Source: Prado023 sp964638055
GTDB lineage: Bacteria > Actinomycetota > Actinomycetes > S36-B12 > CAIYMF01
Reading direction: 5' to 3'
Length of the DNA: 29,599 nucleotides
Assembly (NCBI GenBank): GCA_964638055.1
Contig: CAZWXF010000024.1
Location: forward strand, 1-29,599
How positions within the stretch are numbered: the first letter of the stretch is position 1; every line of letters starts with the position of its first letter. A model generated the notes under the pieces. The model did no database searches. It was not told the origin of the DNA and saw only the letters and a program-made list of their open reading frames with translations. A program made the position numbers and the translations under genes. Positions 1 to 7,218 of the stretch are shown in pieces.

Positions 1-344
1 AGACACGCCCTAGTCGCCAGCGGCGGGACGGCCCGCGGGAGCCGTTCCGCCCACCGACGGATGCCTGGCCGACACGGGATGAGCGACGGGCTGGCTGCCG
101 TGCCGGCTGACGTAGGGCCTGAGTTGGCTCACGCTTCGCGGTACTTCGCGTCGACCCAGCTGTGACGTATGGTGATGTGGGCAGTGAGGGGCGATTCACG
201 CACTGATCGGGGTTCGTAGGGGTTGGGATGTGGCTTTCGTGCAGCGGGTGCGTATGGCCTCGGGTGCGACGGCGGTCCGCGTCGCCGCCTACGTGGGCGG
301 GCGTCAGCGGTGAGCTGTGTCAAAGTCTCCGGACAGAGTCTCTG
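1..344. other. No gene identified at the left edge
   Basis: I see no supported gene in this stretch. It is less uniformly GC-rich than the genes to the right, and its open frames have no convincing ribosome-binding site or family resemblance. A minus-strand frame that closes at about 129 ends in a protein-like tail (HITIRHSWVDAKYREA), which could be the end of a decayed gene, but I cannot place it. The stretch lies beyond the 3' end of an IS3-type transposase remnant, so it may include the former insertion-sequence end. I could not identify terminal inverted repeats or a target duplication. Confidence 0.5.
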
Positions 345-594
345 GCCGTTGGAGGCCGATTCCCTGGCGGTCTGGTGATCGGGTAGGGCTTTGCGGGAGT
401 GCGGAAGCCCAGCCTGGAATGATGTCGTCCTGCGACTGTGGACCGCTTCGATGTGGTCGGCGAGCGCGAATCGTGCCCGTTCTCGGGTCGAGGCGCGGCA
501 GCGGTGGTACTTCTCGTTCTTCTGGGTGGCCGAAGAAGGATTCTGCGACGGCGTTGCCGCAACACGGCCCGGTTCGGTCGACACTGCGGCCGGA
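345..594 (-). pseudogene. IS3-family transposase (OrfB) C-terminal remnant, frameshifted
   Basis: This is a decayed C-terminal piece of an IS3-family DDE transposase. Read on the minus strand, it starts in one frame with SVDRTGPCCGNAVAESFF (about 585-532), the conserved block around the catalytic Glu in which xDNAxAESFF is usual. A one-base shift near 531 continues it as ATQKNEKYHRCRASTRERAR and then ARFALADHIEAVHSRR, down to 429. Another shift gives HHSRLGFRTPAK (424-389), matching the family's RLHSxLGYRTPAE motif. A last shift near 390 gives ALPDHQTARESAS. No single frame encodes all blocks, so the gene cannot make a functional enzyme. The N-terminal part (DNA-binding OrfA and the first two catalytic Asp residues) is absent. 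The family call rests on motif recall and is fairly secure; the exact ends are not. Confidence 0.75.
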
Positions 595-962
595 TCTTGC
601 GTTCCTGGCTACCGTTCGAATTCGACCGGAGCGTATTGCGCACTGAGACGGTAGGAGCGGGTCAAGCGACTTCACCGGCGACCGGTGATCGGCCGATCAC
701 CGCTGATCAGCTCAGCCGCGATGCACGAACGATCCGGCCCAGCCGGAATCTGCCACGAAATCCGCGTTCTCACGACCATCTTGTCAGCGGAACGGCGACT
801 TGCGCTCGGAATCCACGCTTAGACCGTCTTCCCGACGCCCTAAGGGTGGATATCGAGCGCACTTTGCGAAGTGTGGCCACCGAACGGTCCCATACGGGGG
901 ATATCGGGGCAGATTCGTGACTGAGCAGAGCCCGAGTGCAGCTCAATTCGGCGTAGGACGTC
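595..962. other. No gene identified between two decayed fragments
   Basis: Nothing convincing is encoded here. A plus-strand frame ending near 920 has a modestly protein-like tail (LPDALRVDIERTLRSVATER), but I see no start with a ribosome-binding site and recognise no family. Its position between a transposase remnant and another frameshifted fragment suggests more decayed sequence. Confidence 0.4.
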
Positions 963-1092
963 GTGGACACCCCTGATCCCTATCCCACCGCGCTGCCCGT
1001 GCTGATGGATCACCTGGAGCGAGTCGGCTACCCGCAGCGGAAGGGAGAGCCTTGGTCGGGCGGTGGCTGTCAGGCCGACACTGGCCTTCTCG
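963..1092 (+). pseudogene. Frameshifted fragment of an unidentified conserved protein (HEAT-like?)
   Basis: The plus strand reads VDTPDPYPTALPVLMDHLER and then VGYPQR from a GTG at 963, directly after an in-frame stop at 954. If one base is skipped near 1041, the next frame continues RESLGRAVAVRPTLAFS. The joined text resembles a pattern I recall from uncharacterised actinobacterial proteins with HEAT-like helical repeats (ALPVLLDHLxRxYPDRVxESLGRALAV). The uninterrupted frame instead runs into an unrelated tail and stops at 1124, antisense to the end of the ATPase gene. It lacks most of any plausible full-length protein and has no clear ribosome-binding site, so I treat it as a broken relic. 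The family identity is tentative. Confidence 0.4.
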
Positions 1093-1114
1093 ATGGGGAA
1101 TGCGCAGAGGATGC

Positions 1115-3709
1115 CTACCTGTGAGTGCCCTGCGGGACCCAGACCAGGCCGACGTGCCGCACGGCGACGTCCGAGCGTTCGAGGCCCACGTCCAGGGTGG
1201 TGATCGTGGCCGAGCGGTCCGCCCAGGCTCGGCGAACCTCGGCGGCCTCGCCCTCGGCCTGCTCCCGCAGGTCCGTCAACTGCCGCGCCAGCAGGTCGAC
1301 GCGGTCCTCCGCTGCCCCCACGCGGCTGTGCGCCGCCGAGGCCTGCCGCGCCGTCGTGGCCCACGAGCGGCGTCGTCCACCGAAGAGTCCCCCGAGCAGG
1401 TCGGTCGCCAGAGTGGCGTTGCGTTGGGCCGAGACCCGCTCGGCGGCCTGCTCGGCAGTGTCCAGACGGCGTTGCACGTCGGCGATGCGGCGGTCGTAGC
1501 GCCCGGCGATCCTGGCGATCTCGGCGTCCGCCCGGTCCTGCGCCGCTGCCATGCAGCGTGCGGCGAACTCCTCATGCAGCTCCCCGACGCGGCCGTAGAG
1601 CTTGAGGTCGGGGTTCGCGGGAACGCTGACCGACATCGTCCGGTAGAGGTGATCGACGAGCCCGGACTGGAGCCTCGTCCACCACGCCTTCGTGGCCAGA
1701 GCCGACGGGACGAGCCGGTACACCGACGCAGCTGGCGGGTCGACGAGCAGGTCCCGGTCGTCGTAGTCGACGGCGACGAACTGCTCCGGGCTCGCGTCCT
1801 CGGTCACCGGGAAGAGGACCGCCTCGTACTCCTGGCTCAGGTCGAGGCCCGCCTTCGTGTCGTCGTAGCGCAGCGCGATCCGGGCGACGACGCAGGCCAC
1901 CAGGCGGTTGCCGGGCACGGCCCCGACAGACGCACCCCAGGACGCCGCAGGGTCCAGGTAGCGCACGGGGATGCCCGCCGCGATCGTCGGCAGCACCACG
2001 GACTCGTCGTCGGCCAGTGCCCTGCCGGCCCGCGACGCGGGGCTCGCCCCCTGCTCGGGGGTGGCAGGAGGCCCGGTTCCTGAGGACGGTCCCGGGCTCG
2101 TGGGCAGGCCCTGACCCGACGTGGCCAGGCCCAACGTGGCCGGGCCCGAGATGGCCGGAGCCGACCTGACCGGGCCCGATGCGTCGACCGCGGGGGAAGG
2201 GACCTCGCCGCCGAGCGACTGCGCGGGATCCGACCGCGTCATGGCGCCCGCGCCGACCCCGACGGACGTCGCCGCCGACCTCGAAGTTCCAGCACCTGCA
2301 GGGCCTGGGCCGACAGCAATTCCTGCACCTGCGCGAGAGGCGTCGCGCAGGGCCGTCACCTCCGCACGGTTCAGGGGCCCGCGCAGGTAGCTCATCGCCC
2401 ACCGCGTCGTGAACACCTGCGGGACGTCCGAGGCTGCCCGGCGCATCACGAACTCCCGCTTGCCCAGCGCCGAGATCGCGGCGCCGATGGCCCTCGCGTC
2501 GCCCGCCCCGGAGGCGCTGAACAGGCCGTCCATGAGGCGGGCCTTGTCCTGCTCGGTCTGCAGCCGCCCGACCAGCCACGTGCCCGCGTTCGACAGCGCC
2601 TTGTAGTCGACGTCCACCGGGTTCTGGGTGGCCAGCACGACGCCGACGCCGAAGGCACGCGCCTGCTTGAGCAGCAGCATGATCGGGCCCTTCGTGGGCG
2701 GGTTGCCGACCGGCGGCAGGTAGCCGGCCACCTCGTCCATGTAGAGCAGGGCGCGCAGGTCGGTGGTTCCCGACTGCCGCCGCATCCACGCGACCAGCTT
2801 GGCCAGCACGACCGACGTGGCCGACTGGCGCTGCTCGTCGGACAGGTGCGCGGTCGACACGATGGCGCAGCGAGGGCGGCCCTCCGGGGTGCGCAGCATG
2901 GCGGCGATGTCGATGCGGTCTCCCCCCAGCCAGGGCGCGAAGGCCGGGGATGCCAGGAGGCCGTTGAGCCGCATGGCCAGCTTGCTGCGGTCGGCGGGCG
3001 GGTAGTAGGCGTCGACGTCGAGCACCCCGATCTTGCGGAACGGGGGCTGGATCACGGACGCGAGCAGGGTCTCCAGGGTCAGGGCACGACCCTCGCTCCA
3101 CGCAGCGTTGATGATCGACGCCAGGAGGATGTGCTCACGCGAGCTCAGCGGGTCGGATTCCACCCCGATCAGGTTGAGCAGGCTGGAGACATAGGACTCG
3201 ATCTCGTCGGCGACGGCCTGCGGATCGGACAGATCGCCCGGCACGTCCAGGGTGCCCATGAGGTTGAGCTGGACGCCGTGCGGGGAGCCGGGTGTGTAGA
3301 TGGTGACGTCGGCGGCGTCGTGCAGGTCCCCGACCTGCTGCGTCCCCAGCCCCCAGCCGGCCAGCCCTTCGCGCCACCGGCGGGCCTCGTCGACAGCGAA
3401 CGCCTCACGAGGGACTCCGGCGCGCTCGGTGTCGGACTGGCTCACCCAGGGCAGGAACTCCTCCGCCATGAGTCCCGGGAAGGTCAGGGCGAGGTTGCCC
3501 AGGTCGCCCTTGGGGTCGATCAGGAGCGCGGGCACCCCCGCCGACAGGCACTCCTCGACCAGAACGGTCGCCAGGCCGGTCTTGCCCGAGCCGGTCATGC
3601 CGACGATGACGCCGTGCGTGGTGAGGTCGGCGGCTGGCAGCAGCGCGGGGGTGGGCGTCCGGGCGTGCGTGGCCGGGTCGATGATCGCGCCGAGTCGCAG
3701 GTCCGTCAT
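1115..3709 (-). CDS. HerA/DUF87-type P-loop ATPase with C-terminal coiled coil
   Basis: Predicted 864-aa cytoplasmic ATPase of the FtsK/HerA superfamily, whose members form rings that translocate or process DNA. The N-terminal half carries a Walker A (GMTGSGKT, 37-44), the HerA-like LLIDPKGDLGNL strand (62-73), a Walker B (LLYMDEVAG, 321-329) and a sensor segment (LATQNPVDVDYKAL, 359-372). Residues about 530-650 are a Pro/Ala/Gly-rich linker with degenerate repeats. The end is charged and helical (about 720-850), probably a coiled coil. I start at 3709 because MTDLRLGAIIDP fits the family N-terminus; an in-frame ATG at 3739 is possible, and neither has a strong ribosome-binding site. It is the last gene of the ten-gene block, 74 nt after the zinc-ribbon/DUF2510 gene, and could be the DNA-acting component. 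Its substrate is unknown. Confidence 0.85.
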   Translation of the reverse strand: MTDLRLGAIIDPATHARTPTPALLPAADLTTHGVIVGMTGSGKTGLATVLVEECLSAGVPALLIDPKGDLGNLALTFPGLMAEEFLPWVSQSDTERAGVPREAFAVDEARRWREGLAGWGLGTQQVGDLHDAADVTIYTPGSPHGVQLNLMGTLDVPGDLSDPQAVADEIESYVSSLLNLIGVESDPLSSREHILLASIINAAWSEGRALTLETLLASVIQPPFRKIGVLDVDAYYPPADRSKLAMRLNGLLASPAFAPWLGGDRIDIAAMLRTPEGRPRCAIVSTAHLSDEQRQSATSVVLAKLVAWMRRQSGTTDLRALLYMDEVAGYLPPVGNPPTKGPIMLLLKQARAFGVGVVLATQNPVDVDYKALSNAGTWLVGRLQTEQDKARLMDGLFSASGAGDARAIGAAISALGKREFVMRRAASDVPQVFTTRWAMSYLRGPLNRAEVTALRDASRAGAGIAVGPGPAGAGTSRSAATSVGVGAGAMTRSDPAQSLGGEVPSPAVDASGPVRSAPAISGPATLGLATSGQGLPTSPGPSSGTGPPATPEQGASPASRAGRALADDESVVLPTIAAGIPVRYLDPAASWGASVGAVPGNRLVACVVARIALRYDDTKAGLDLSQEYEAVLFPVTEDASPEQFVAVDYDDRDLLVDPPAASVYRLVPSALATKAWWTRLQSGLVDHLYRTMSVSVPANPDLKLYGRVGELHEEFAARCMAAAQDRADAEIARIAGRYDRRIADVQRRLDTAEQAAERVSAQRNATLATDLLGGLFGGRRRSWATTARQASAAHSRVGAAEDRVDLLARQLTDLREQAEGEAAEVRRAWADRSATITTLDVGLERSDVAVRHVGLVWVPQGTHR

Positions 3710-3783
3710 GCCGGGCAGCGTAGGGCCAGGGGATCGCATCGGCGCGGCCGTCCGCCGGACGTGCGAGACCTGCGGGCACGGGG

Positions 3784-4965
3784 TCAGTAGCGCGTGTGTC
3801 CGGTCCAGGCCGACCCGTCCCACCAGCGCATGCGGGCCTGGCCGGTGGGATCCGGGGCCCACGCGGGCGTGCCGGGCGGGGGGTCGGCGCCGCCCTTCCG
3901 GGCCGGGGACTGAGCGACGACCCAGTCCAAGGTCGGCCGGACGTTCGCGGAGACGGCTGCGAGCGGCAGCCGGACGAACTGGGTGGAGCGCCCCGCCTCC
4001 TCGGTCACGCGCCGCGCGAGGACCAGGCTGATCTCGCGGGCCTCGACCTGCGCCTCGGCCAGGACCGCGCGGGGCACGACGAGCAGGGACGCCCGCCGCC
4101 ACTCCCGCTGTGGCCACGGCGTGAGGAGGCCCTCGGCCAGCGGACCGATGGCGACATGCCACTCGGTCAGCACAAGAAGCACGGGGCGTCGGTTCTCCAG
4201 CCCCGTGAGGAGCCCGACGACCTGCACCTGCGTGTCGGCGGGCAGGTCCAGGGCCACCCGCTCGATCAGCGGGCTCGGGACCTGGACGTCCTCGGCGCGC
4301 GCCCGGGCGATCAGCGGGGCGAGCAGCGGCGGGTGCCTGTGGGGAGGGATCGGCGGGGTCGGCGAGGACGACGGGCGCGACCCTGCCTCCACCCGGGCTG
4401 GCTCGGGCTCCGGCGGGCGCGGGCGGGCTGTGCGGGCGGGCTCCTGCGGAGCTTCGGAGTGCGGGGCGGCTGCGGTGGCAGGCTCCTCGGGAGCTTCAGG
4501 GTGCCGGGCTGCGGCGTGGGCGGTCGTGTGCCCGGGATCACCGATCCCCACGGGTCCTCCCGGGGTGGCGAGCCTACCGCGGTCGTCCGGCGCGGCAGCA
4601 GGCTCGGCCGCCCGACCCCCACCTGCCGTGCCGGCTGGCCCGGACGCCTCGGGCTCAGCAGCTGCTCTCCCGGCCGGCCGGCCCTCGCTGGCCTCGGCTC
4701 CCCGGGAGCCCGTGGGCTCAGGAGCACCTGGCACGGCTGACCGGCCCTTGGAGGGCCCCGCCACCCGGGACGCCTTGGCCTCGGGAGCGGCAGGCGAGGG
4801 CGAACGGACATCACGGGACACCGGCGCATCCGAGGCCCGCTCGGGCTCGTGCAGGGGCAGGCTGGCGGTGGGGCTCGGCTCAGCCGGCCGCGGAACCGCC
4901 GTCCCGCAGCCCTCGCAGAACAGCCACCCCCGCTCCACGAGCCGACCGCAGACCTGGCAGGTCAT
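3784..4965 (-). CDS. Zinc-ribbon, Pro/Ala-rich, DUF2510-tailed protein
   Basis: A 393-aa protein with three visible parts. The N-terminus is a zinc ribbon with Cys pairs at 3/6 and 17/20 (CQVC and CEGC). A long low-complexity linker rich in Pro, Ala, Glu and Gly follows to about residue 215. A folded segment (about 220-350; for example PSPLIERVALDLPADTQVQV) comes next. The extreme C-terminus (WAPDPTGQARMRWWDGSAWT) is a clear DUF2510 motif, a short Trp-rich module common in actinobacterial membrane and cell-surface-associated proteins. DUF2510 is more often N-terminal, so its C-terminal place is unusual. The start lies 10 nt after the GTPase gene stop, indicating co-transcription. No enzymatic motif is seen; an adaptor or scaffold role is inferred. 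Confidence 0.8.
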   Translation of the reverse strand: MTCQVCGRLVERGWLFCEGCGTAVPRPAEPSPTASLPLHEPERASDAPVSRDVRSPSPAAPEAKASRVAGPSKGRSAVPGAPEPTGSRGAEASEGRPAGRAAAEPEASGPAGTAGGGRAAEPAAAPDDRGRLATPGGPVGIGDPGHTTAHAAARHPEAPEEPATAAAPHSEAPQEPARTARPRPPEPEPARVEAGSRPSSSPTPPIPPHRHPPLLAPLIARARAEDVQVPSPLIERVALDLPADTQVQVVGLLTGLENRRPVLLVLTEWHVAIGPLAEGLLTPWPQREWRRASLLVVPRAVLAEAQVEAREISLVLARRVTEEAGRSTQFVRLPLAAVSANVRPTLDWVVAQSPARKGGADPPPGTPAWAPDPTGQARMRWWDGSAWTGHTRY

Positions 4966-4975
4966 CGCCCCGGGA

Positions 4976-6139
4976 TCATCGGACGCCCGCCCGGTAGAGG
5001 AACCACATGATCGGATCCAAGCACCGGAATGGCGTCTTGCCCTGCGCGGCGACCTTGCCCACGGTGGGCGCGTGGCCCAGGGACGAGACCGCGAAGGTCC
5101 GGATCTGTGATCCGCGCGCCTCGTAGTGCCGCACCCGCTCCAGCAGGGAGATGGCGTCGAGCTTGGCCAGCAGCGCGCGCAGCTCCATGTCCAGCAGGTC
5201 GCAGTCCTCGCTGTTGAAGCCGCGCAGCGCCAGCGAGGGGTCCATCCGCATCCGCAGGCCCCTGCTGGAGAGCTGGGAGTCCAGGCCGGAGCCCCGCTGG
5301 GCGGCGGTCAGCAGGACGAGGTCGAACTTCGAGATCGTCAGGGCCACCGGCAGGAACGGCGCACGGTCCCCGTTGATCGCGAACATCAGCGCTTGGAGGT
5401 TCCCCCAGACCGCGTCGGGCGGGAAGTCGCTGGCCGGAGGCTCGACCAGGCCGACCAGAGCGTTGCGGACCTTCGGCATGCTCCCGGGGTCGATCATGAG
5501 GATCAGGCCGTCAGCGCGGGTCAGGAAGCGGAAGATGTTCGCGTCCATTCCCGCGTTCTGCAGGTCCTCCCCCGCCACATCGCGCAGGACGAGCACATGA
5601 TCGGGGACTCCGGGGCGCTGGATGCGCAGCAGGATCGGCTCCTGGTGCTCGACGCGCTGGCCGCTGCCCTCTCGCTCGGTGGCGGGCAGCAGCCGGCCCT
5701 CATCGGAATGGAGCTGGCCGAAGCGTCGCTCGAAGCTGGCCCGCGAGTCCTCGTTGTAGTGCGTGATGGTCATGCCCCGCCTGCGACCCCACCTGATGAG
5801 GAGGTCCGCGGTGACGGCGATGTAGACCGTCTTGCCCGACGCCCGCGTGCCGGCCATCGCCAGGCAGGTCGTGGAGACCTCGCTCCAGCGCTCGGGCAGC
5901 AGCCGCTCGCACTCCGGGTTGTGGCAGCGCGGGACGAGCTCGGTGCTCGGATGGTCCGGGCAGCGCGGACGCTCGGAGCGAAGGTAGGGCTGCGGGGTGG
6001 CGCCGCGACAGGGGCTGCCGTCATCGAGTCGACCGATCAGGCAGACCCGGTACAGGCTTTCCCGCGGCAACGACGTGAAGCAGTACGGGCAGCGTTGCAG
6101 GGAGTCCTGCCCGGGGGGCCCGACGGCTGTAGAGGTCAC
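4976..6139 (-). CDS. Double-GTPase (DO-GTPase2-like) with N-terminal Cys clusters
   Basis: A 387-aa TRAFAC-like GTPase. The first 90 residues hold several Cys sites (CPYC at 17-20, Cys33, Cys44, Cys60, Cys72, Cys77), typical of zinc ribbons. The GTPase core shows a P-loop (GTRASGKT, 97-104), a Walker B/G3-like RDVAGED (186-192) and a G4-like SKFD (270-273) in place of N/TKxD. A late FAVSSLG segment may be G5. The zinc-ribbon plus GTPase layout and the DVAGE motif match my recollection of the DO-GTPase2 family, reported from conflict-system neighbourhoods. It begins with GTG at 6139, overlapping the stop of the vWA gene (GTGA), which implies translational coupling. Exact family assignment is inferred; that it is a P-loop NTPase is secure. 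Confidence 0.8.
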   Translation of the reverse strand: MTSTAVGPPGQDSLQRCPYCFTSLPRESLYRVCLIGRLDDGSPCRGATPQPYLRSERPRCPDHPSTELVPRCHNPECERLLPERWSEVSTTCLAMAGTRASGKTVYIAVTADLLIRWGRRRGMTITHYNEDSRASFERRFGQLHSDEGRLLPATEREGSGQRVEHQEPILLRIQRPGVPDHVLVLRDVAGEDLQNAGMDANIFRFLTRADGLILMIDPGSMPKVRNALVGLVEPPASDFPPDAVWGNLQALMFAINGDRAPFLPVALTISKFDLVLLTAAQRGSGLDSQLSSRGLRMRMDPSLALRGFNSEDCDLLDMELRALLAKLDAISLLERVRHYEARGSQIRTFAVSSLGHAPTVGKVAAQGKTPFRCLDPIMWFLYRAGVR

Positions 6140-7215
6140 GCACGGCCCCCGTCCCTGCGTGGGGCGCCCGTCGCAGCGGGGGCCCTCGACACCCTTCGCG
6201 CGGTCGCGTCACCGGAGGAGACGAGCTGGGCCAGCAGCCAGTCCCGGACGGCTGAGGAGGCATCGCCCTGGGCCACGCACAGCAACGGGATGCCCGCCTC
6301 CCGGCAGCGCCGCTCCCCCTCGATCCAGTCGATGGGCCAGCCGGCGGGATCCGCCGGGAGTCCGAGCAGCACGACGGCCAGTGCGGGAGCAGGCTCGCCG
6401 GCGGGGCCGCGCGGAGGGCTTCCCCAGGCAGCCAGGATCTCCTCGTCGGGCCAGGAGTCGGTCACGGCGAGCAGCAAGGACGCCGATCCGAGCAGGGGCG
6501 TCACCGTCGCCAGGCGTGACCCCGAGCTGTGGACGGCGGGGCGCAGGTGCCGCACGATCTCGTCGGGAGCCATGCCGGAGCCGTCGACCGCGCGCGGACC
6601 GTCCGTGGCGTCGGACCGCGATCCGTAGCTGAGCCACTGCACGCGGGAACGGGGCGTCAGCGCGAGGCGACGAGCGGATTGGATCGCCCCGATGACCTCT
6701 ACGAGCACACGGCCCTGATATGCCCAGGCCATCGAGGCCGACCGGTCCAGGGCGACGGCCAGGTGCACCTCGAGGGGGTCGCCCTGGATGCCCGGACCCG
6801 GATGCTCAGCAGGCCCGGGCAGGATCGGCTCGTCGATGACCGAGAACTGCCGACTGCGGACCCGCCACTCCCCCGACCGCTCACGCACCACGTCGAGCAG
6901 GTCGATCCGGACCCTGCCGGTGACCTGGATGTCGGAGAGCTCCCAGGAGTCGACCGGCGCAGCACCGCCGCGCACGCTCAGTGTCACCGCGAGCCGGCCT
7001 GACATCGGCGCCCCGTCCGCGGAGACGATCACGACGCTGGCCGAGGAGCCGGGCTCGACCTGCAGTGCCCAGGCGCCGTGCCGCTTGTCCAGCCGGGCTC
7101 GGTCTGCGGCGCTGAGCTCCAGGGCGACCGACGCGGCGTGGGCACGGGAGACCTGCAGCACGAGTCTCTCGCCCGCCCCCACCACGGCCTCCTCGCCGGG
7201 GCGCAGCATCACCAT
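6136..7215 (-). CDS. vWA-domain protein (cytoplasmic)
   Basis: A 359-aa protein with no signal peptide or membrane segment. Residues 1-125 look like a beta-rich domain. A von Willebrand factor A-like domain follows, beginning with VHLAVALDRSASM; D157-R-S-A-S161 is an intact MIDAS-type DxSxS metal site. The domain runs to roughly residue 330, and the tail is Arg/Ala-rich. vWA domains bind partner proteins through a metal ion and often sit beside NTPases, as in MoxR-vWA pairs. Here the downstream neighbour is the GTPase, with start and stop overlapping, so a GTPase partner is plausible. The gene starts 3 nt after the GAP1-like gene, behind a purine-rich GGAAGGAAG ribosome-binding sequence. Confidence 0.8.
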   Translation of the reverse strand: MVMLRPGEEAVVGAGERLVLQVSRAHAASVALELSAADRARLDKRHGAWALQVEPGSSASVVIVSADGAPMSGRLAVTLSVRGGAAPVDSWELSDIQVTGRVRIDLLDVVRERSGEWRVRSRQFSVIDEPILPGPAEHPGPGIQGDPLEVHLAVALDRSASMAWAYQGRVLVEVIGAIQSARRLALTPRSRVQWLSYGSRSDATDGPRAVDGSGMAPDEIVRHLRPAVHSSGSRLATVTPLLGSASLLLAVTDSWPDEEILAAWGSPPRGPAGEPAPALAVVLLGLPADPAGWPIDWIEGERRCREAGIPLLCVAQGDASSAVRDWLLAQLVSSGDATARRVSRAPAATGAPRRDGGRA

Positions 7216-7218
7216 CGA

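Noticed and set aside
1072..1087. Small hairpin AGGCC..GGCCT just past the last block gene as a terminator
   Set aside because: Only a 5-bp stem with no U-tract, overlapping the decayed fragment; too weak to call.
1052..2083. Plus-strand open frame antisense to the ATPase tail
   Set aside because: No ribosome-binding site or domain; the opposite strand encodes a coherent coiled-coil region.
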